Part shown: piece by piece, positions 58,575 to 64,000 of the stretch
How the letters are laid out: the number at the start of each line of letters is the position of its first letter
Position numbering within the stretch: position 1 is the stretch's first letter
DNA from: Panax quinquefolius
Taxonomy: Eukaryota > Streptophyta > Magnoliopsida > Apiales > Araliaceae
NCBI GenBank assembly: GCA_020205615.1
Contig: CM035160.1
Location: 146,053,991 to 146,117,990, forward strand
Direction: 5' to 3'
DNA: 64,000 nt
The notes under the pieces: model-generated
The model's database searches: none
What the model was told of the DNA's origin: nothing
Seen by the model: the letters and a program-made list of their open reading frames with translations, nothing else
Made by a program: the position numbers and the translations under genes

Positions 58575-60972
58575 TGTGACGCCCCCAAAATTAGGTATAC
58601 ATCACCCATCTTGGGTAGTCAGATACATGGTACAGAATTTAAATACAACTTACTAATATAACTGTCGTGTATAATACGACATAAACTGTGAGTTTGAATA
58701 CAAATATTGTCTACTAGATATTATACAAACTCAAAAGGAGTCCTCATTACAATTATTATCACACTATTTCACAGAATAGTGAGGACTACTAATGCTATCC
58801 TCTGGGCCATTACTCCGCTTCTCCGACTCGTCTCAAATTTATGTTCTCATTTCCTCAAGAGAATAAAGGAAAGAAAGGGTGAGCTCAACTAGCCCAAGAA
58901 GAAATATTATTATGACTAAGATAATGCGTAATAAATTATCAATAGCCTTCAACATTGTTAAACCGATAAAATATAATAAACATCAAGTTTAATCAAGTAA
59001 TGAACAAGCAATCCATTAAAAGAGTCAAGTAGAAAATAAAATCTACTATCTTTTATGATTTAAAAGGTTTTTCATCATCATTATAAATGAGACTCGACTT
59101 TAATAAATAATCCACATCATCGAATCACCCCGCACTACTACCAAGGATATTCTTTAGTATCACGACCACAATTATTCCCGCACTACGGCCAAGAATAGTT
59201 GTGGTATTCATTAATGGTCATGATCATGCCAACAATCGTCCCATCAATGCACTACTACCAATCGAGGACTTTTACCACATCATTTGTAACATTACTACCA
59301 TGATTACAATCAATAATCCCGTCATAATCATACCAAGTCCATCCATGCTCTACGTGACATGTATTTGACTTTCAAAAAAATATAAACATGAGGATGATGA
59401 CAATGATATAAGAATTCAATAAAACAAGTTCAAGAATTAAGTTATTCAGAACTAATAACATCCAAACTATCAACATGATATTTGCTTTTGTAGAGTAAAA
59501 TTCAAGAATGATCGTAAGAATATTTCCATGAAAAGATATCGGATAAAACGTAAATATCAAGGATATTCTACTAATTTCATGGAGTATAGAAGTCAAAGTT
59601 TTAACCAACCGGGTATAATAAAGAATGGAATAACAAAAGAAATCACCATGCATGCGCAGATTGCAGATACGAGTGTTATTCCAATGTAATAATAATAACG
59701 GAACCAGTCGTGAAATTCACACCCGTGATGTTCCAATGTAATAATAAAGATGGAACTGATCCGGTGTAAAACACACGAGATAGGATATTCCAATGAATGA
59801 TAAAGATTTTAACCAGTCCGTGTAAAACACATGCATGTGATGTTCCAACAGAATAATAAAGATTTTAACCAGTCCTGTAAAACACATGCATGTGATGTTC
59901 CAATGTAATAATAATAAAGATTTTAACCAGTCCTGTAAAACACGCAGACATGGATGTTCCAAATGTAATAATAGAAGAATGGAATAAAAGAAGAAGATCA
60001 CCAAGTATAGGGATTCACAGATACAAAGTTATTCCAATGTAATAAATAAGAATGGAATAACAAAAGAAGTTCTCTTCATGAATACAAAAGAATAACACCC
60101 CTTTACGGTACAACAAATAATATTCCTACCTTAGAGAGAACCGAATATTGGCAAAGTGAAGTAGCGAGAATACTTTTCTTCTTTCTCTCTATAGTTTCTC
60201 TCTCTGTAGTTTCAAGAATTCGTAAGAAAATAATGAAGGAATGAGCTTCTATTTATAGGAAAATAAAATGCATAGTAATTAATCCATGAACGGTCCAGAT
60301 TGATTTACTTTAATCTGATCATCCATATTTAAAAGCAAAATCTTTTAAATAAAATATAATATATTCTATTTATAAAAAATTTTACTATACTGCAAACACT
60401 ATGCAACACTATGCAAAACACTATGCATAATAAAATATAATATATTTTATTTATAGAATAACTTTAATAAAGTATTCGCTTTTTATATAAAAGATGTTTC
60501 GCTTTTATTACGTTAATAATACGAATAAAACAAAACGTCATTATCGCTATAATAATTCATATTATTAATCGACAATAATGGAATCAAACCGAGTGACTTC
60601 TCACATAAGCATTAATAATCAATACCGCAAATGCTACTACGCAACCACACGTATTCATCGCATTTTTTACTACCGAGTAGTTCAACAAGATCAACGGTAA
60701 AACTTCCGCCGTTATTTCAATAAAATATTTTTGTCGCTTTCTCAATCCGACAATAATTTCGCTATGGGGTCCACCAATGATTGAGTAGTTGTATTAATAT
60801 TCCCCGCTAAACCTAATATTCCCCACCAATCGAATATAATATAACCACTGTGATACTTTGCAAAAATTTATAAATATTACCCACAACTATAACATTATAT
60901 CAAATTATTCCATAATATTCAAAATAATATTTATAGAAAATTCATCTTTATTTATAAAAGTCGGGTCTTACA
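58575..60972 (-). mobile_element. 3' LTR of minus-strand family A element
   Basis: 2398 bp, from TGTGACGCCCCC to AAAGTCGGGTCTTACA. The hairpin array is at about 59120-59370 and the minisatellite at about 59610-60110. The U3 (60260-60560) shares the AT-rich repeated stretch with the LTRs at 47600 and 57255. Confidence 0.88.
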
Positions 60973-62380
60973 ACCTCCCTTCTTATGAAATTTCTCGCCG
61001 AAATTAGGGGCACGACGACTGTATGTCGAAGAGGTAAGGATACCTTGATTTCATTTCGATTCTAACTCCCAAGTCATTTCCTCAACATCGTGGTTCCTCC
61101 ACAAAACTTTGACTTGAGGTATAACCTTGAGCGTAGAATATGTTCCTTCTTATCCAAAATTTGAACAGAACCTCTTCATACGTTAAATCTTCCGCTATTT
61201 CGTCCAGCTTCTAACTCAATAATATGGTTCGGTCTTTCACATATTTACGTAATATGGATATGTGAAAAACGTTATGAACACGAGACATATTTGGCAGAAA
61301 AGCGAGTCTATAGGCCACGCCCTACTCGATCGAAGATTAAAATGGACCGATGAATCGAGGATTAAGTTTTCCTCTCTTTACAAATCTTGTAACTCCTTTC
61401 CATGGAGCAACTCTTAACAACACACGATCTCCTATATCGAATTCCACGCCCTTTCGATGAAGATCGCGATAACTCTTTTGTCGATTTTGTGAGGTTTTTA
61501 TACGTTGTCGGATCGTTTGAATCTTTTCCGTAGTCATACGCATCAACTCGGTCCCAACAACGTTGCTTTCACCCACCTCATCCCAAAGATACCGGAGAAC
61601 GACACTTTCTTCCATACAACGCTTCGAATGGAGCCATGCCAATACTTGCTTGATAACTCGTTGTTGTAGGAAAACTCCACCAATGGTAAGAACTTGTCCC
61701 AACTCCCTTGAAATCAAGGACACACGTAGTCTTAATAGATCTTCTAGAGTTTGAATAGTCCTCTCCGATCGTCCGTCCGTCTGAGGATGATATGCCGAAA
61801 GCTAAATCGTAAGTCCTGCGCTCATAGCTTTTTGCAAACTAACCCAAAATCGTGAAGTGAATCTTGGGTCTCGATCGTAAACTATGGATACCGATACCAT
61901 GCGCCTTACAATCTTGTTTATGTACATACGAAAGCAAGAAGTTCAAGTGTATAAGTTTCGTAGATTTGGTAAGAAATGAGCGCACTTGGTCAATCTATCA
62001 ACAATGACCCAAATCACATCAACGCCTTGAGAAACCTTAGGAAGACCCAGAACGAAATCCATGGTAATGTGCTCCCACTTCCATTCGGAATTTCAAGTGG
62101 TTGCAATGGACCTTTTGGTACTTGATGTTCCGCTTTAACTCGCTGACAAGTTAGACACCTTGAGATAAACAAATACCATCTCTCTCTTCATATCGCTTCC
62201 ACCAAAATGTATGACTTTAATATCATGATACATTTTGGAACTCCTATGATGGATTGCAAATGGTGTGTTGTGCGCCTATCATCATGATATTATACTTTAA
62301 ATCGTGGTCGTTAGAACACAAAGTCCGGAGTCGACTCAAGTATTCCTTCTTCATCGATTCTTGCTTCCTAAGATAACCCC
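60973..62380 (-). pseudogene. Pol remnant: integrase and chromodomain-like tail
   Basis: The polypurine tract (reverse of CCTCCCTTCTTATG) is at 60975-60988. The minus strand then shows the C-terminal region (61340-61000) in broken frames and an open stretch 61723-61337 with CMEESVVL, DEVGES, KIQTIRQRIKTSQNRQKSY and FDIGDRVLLRVAPWKGV. The integrase core (about 62130-61750) has the SDRDPR-like region near 61865. Several short indels break the frame. Confidence 0.82.
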
Positions 62381-63007
62381 TCTCAGCACCTTCTTCCTCA
62401 TACGCATCGCCTCCGTGTCCTCAGAGCTTGAGCAGCTTTTAACTTTATCGATTAAAGTCTGCCTCTACTCGTGATATTCGCTATCATCACACGTGTCCTC
62501 GAGTCTTTAACTCTATCTCCATCCTTTGCAAGTCACACAAAATGGGCCTTTGTGTTGACAATAACGCACTGCATTTCGCATACGATCTTCTACTCAATGC
62601 GCCATACCACCACGTCGCTTTTTCGGGATGGTATTGATGGTATGATCATAATCTTTCAACAGCTTCAAGCCAACGTCGTTGTCGCATGTTGAGTTCCTTT
62701 TGAGTGAAGAAATATTTGAGGCTTTTATGATCCGTAAAGATCTCCACTTTCTCCCCATACAAGTAATGCCTCCAAATTTTAAGTGCAAAAAGACAATAAA
62801 TGCTAACTCCGCATCACGAGTAGGATAATTCCTCTCATATTCTTTGAGTTGTCGCGAGGCATAGGCTATAACTTTTCCATGTTGCATAAGAACACATCCC
62901 AACCCTTTGCCGAGTATCACCGTAGATGACAAATCCTCCGAGCCAAATGGTATCACGTAACAGTCTTTAAATAAGTCTCCTCTTGAGTTCTTGAAAACTC
63001 TTCTCAC
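62381..63007 (-). pseudogene. Pol remnant: RNase H region
   Basis: The stretch 63007-62594 on the minus strand reads [36 protein letters not shown], then [20 protein letters not shown], the damaged equivalent of [11 protein letters not shown]. The linker to the integrase follows at about 62590-62381. Confidence 0.82.
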
Positions 63008-64000
63008 ATTCTTCGCCCCAACCGAACTTTGTATCTTTTCGAGTTAGTGAAGTCAATGGAGTAGCGATTCGAGAAAATCCTTCCACGAATCTCCGATAAT
63101 AACCAAATAAACCGAGAAAGCTACGTACTTGGGCCATCGATTTAGATTGTTCCCACTTTGAATAGCTTCAATCTTTCTTTGGTCAATGAGATATTCCATG
63201 ACTTGATACCACGTGCCCAAGGAATGCTACTTCTTCAAGCCGAATTCAGATTTCTTCAACTTGGCATAAAGCTTATATTCACGAAGCTTTTTGGAGTGTC
63301 ACCTCAAGTGTTGCTTTCATGATCTTCACTATTTTGGAATAAATAAGGATGTCATCAATAAAGACGACCACAAAGTGATCTAAATATTCCTCAATACTCG
63401 GGTTCATCATATCCATGAAGGCAAAGCGGGAGCATTAGTCAATCCAAAGGACATGATTAGGAATTCATAATGCCCGCATCGAAGTTCTCGAAGCCGCCTT
63501 TTGAATGTCGTGGTTCTAATCTTCAATTGGTGATATCCTAACGAAGATCAATCTTTGAAAAGAATTTGGCTCCTTGAATCGGGTCAAACAGTCATCAATA
63601 TGTGGCAATGGATACCTATTTTTGATGGTGACCTAATTCAACTCCCGATAATCAATAAAAAGTCGATACTCCCATCTTTCTTCTTCACTTAATAGAACAG
63701 AGCACCCCAAGGAGAAGTACTTAGGACGAATAAAGCCAATGTCTAACAATTCCTCGCAGCTTGGGTCTTTAACTCCTCGGGTTCAATAGAGCCATTCGAT
63801 ATGGGGCTTTGGAAATAGGTTTTGTACCGGGTTCAAGGTCGATACAAAATTCAATTTCACGCCCGGGGTAGGCCAGAAGTTCTTCGTGAATACGTCAGAA
63901 ATTTATTAACAATAGAAATATCGCTCAAAACCGATTTATTTTTGTTTAAATCAGATATGAGCTAAGAAAGCTTGACATCCATTTTTCAATAAACGAATAG
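63008..64000 (-). pseudogene. Pol remnant: reverse transcriptase region, cut by window end
   Basis: On the minus strand YPLPHIDD is recognisable near 63590-63615, the catalytic VVVFIDDI near 63348-63372 and KCEFWL-like sequence downstream. Many single-base differences from 53700-54520 break the frame. The upstream protease and gag are outside the window. Confidence 0.82.

Larger units (their letters stand above)
58575..64000 (-). mobile_element. Minus-strand family A Gypsy element, continuing past the window
   Basis: It begins TGTGACGCCCCC after the flank CAAAT. The 3' LTR is 58575-60972, followed by pol in reverse order: C-terminal region, integrase, RNase H and reverse transcriptase to the window end. 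The U3 and TATA (about 60250) are intact in outline, but the donor-like site near 60098 is decayed. It is inserted in the LTR of the plus-strand family A element, so it is younger than that element. Confidence 0.9.

Overview
This window is nuclear DNA of a flowering plant, most likely a eudicot. The evidence is one intron-rich gene with canonical GT-AG introns, AT-rich noncoding DNA, Stowaway-type and foldback elements, and nested Ty3/Gypsy retrotransposons with PBS motifs of the plant initiator-Met-tRNA type. No bacterial genes, operons, CRISPR arrays, rRNA or tRNA genes were seen.

The only intact host gene is at 12996-25617 on the plus strand. It is a full-size ABCG (PDR-type) transporter that I recognise as the ortholog of Arabidopsis ABCG32 (PEC1), an exporter of cuticle precursors. 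I reconstructed 24 exons that join in frame through 23 GT-AG introns into 1424 codons, close to the roughly 1420 residues known for the family member. Both nucleotide-binding domains keep their motifs, and no stop or frameshift is visible. About 1.7 kb separates it from a retrotransposon on the left and about 2.4 kb from one on the right. Its introns carry a Stowaway-like MITE and copia LTR remnants.

Almost everything else is two related Ty3/Gypsy chromovirus families, probably of the Tekay/Del clade judging by the chromodomain-like C-terminus and long LTRs. I call them A (LTRs about 2.4-2.6 kb) and B (LTRs about 2.6-2.7 kb). They share LTR termini (TGTAAGACCCCAAC... and ...GGGGGCGTCACA), a TATA region and hairpin arrays, but differ in the 5' half of the LTR. 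From left to right: a family B LTR cut by the window edge (1-1742); the 3' end of a plus-strand A element (1743-11295), whose LTR is partly duplicated in tandem and holds a solo B LTR (2456-4931); the ABCG32 gene; an internally deleted minus-strand A element (28039-32069); a minus-strand A LTR (34046-46796) holding a full-length B element (34925-45101) with a perfect CAAAT target duplication; a plus-strand A element (from about 46799) with a solo B LTR in its protease region (50994-53592); and a minus-strand A element (58575 to past the window end) inserted in the 3' LTR of the previous one. All gag and pol frames are broken, so no copy in the window looks autonomous.

The less ordinary signals lie inside the LTRs. 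Both families show a conserved splice donor just after the TATA/leader and a polypyrimidine-AG acceptor near the LTR end, enclosing 0.8-1.2 kb that holds minisatellites and repeated short hairpins. This suggests a leader intron. The U3 regions carry several unrelated direct-repeat arrays upstream of the TATA box. Divergence between near-identical copies clusters at CAG/CTG and CCAG/CTGG sites, which may partly reflect consensus error.
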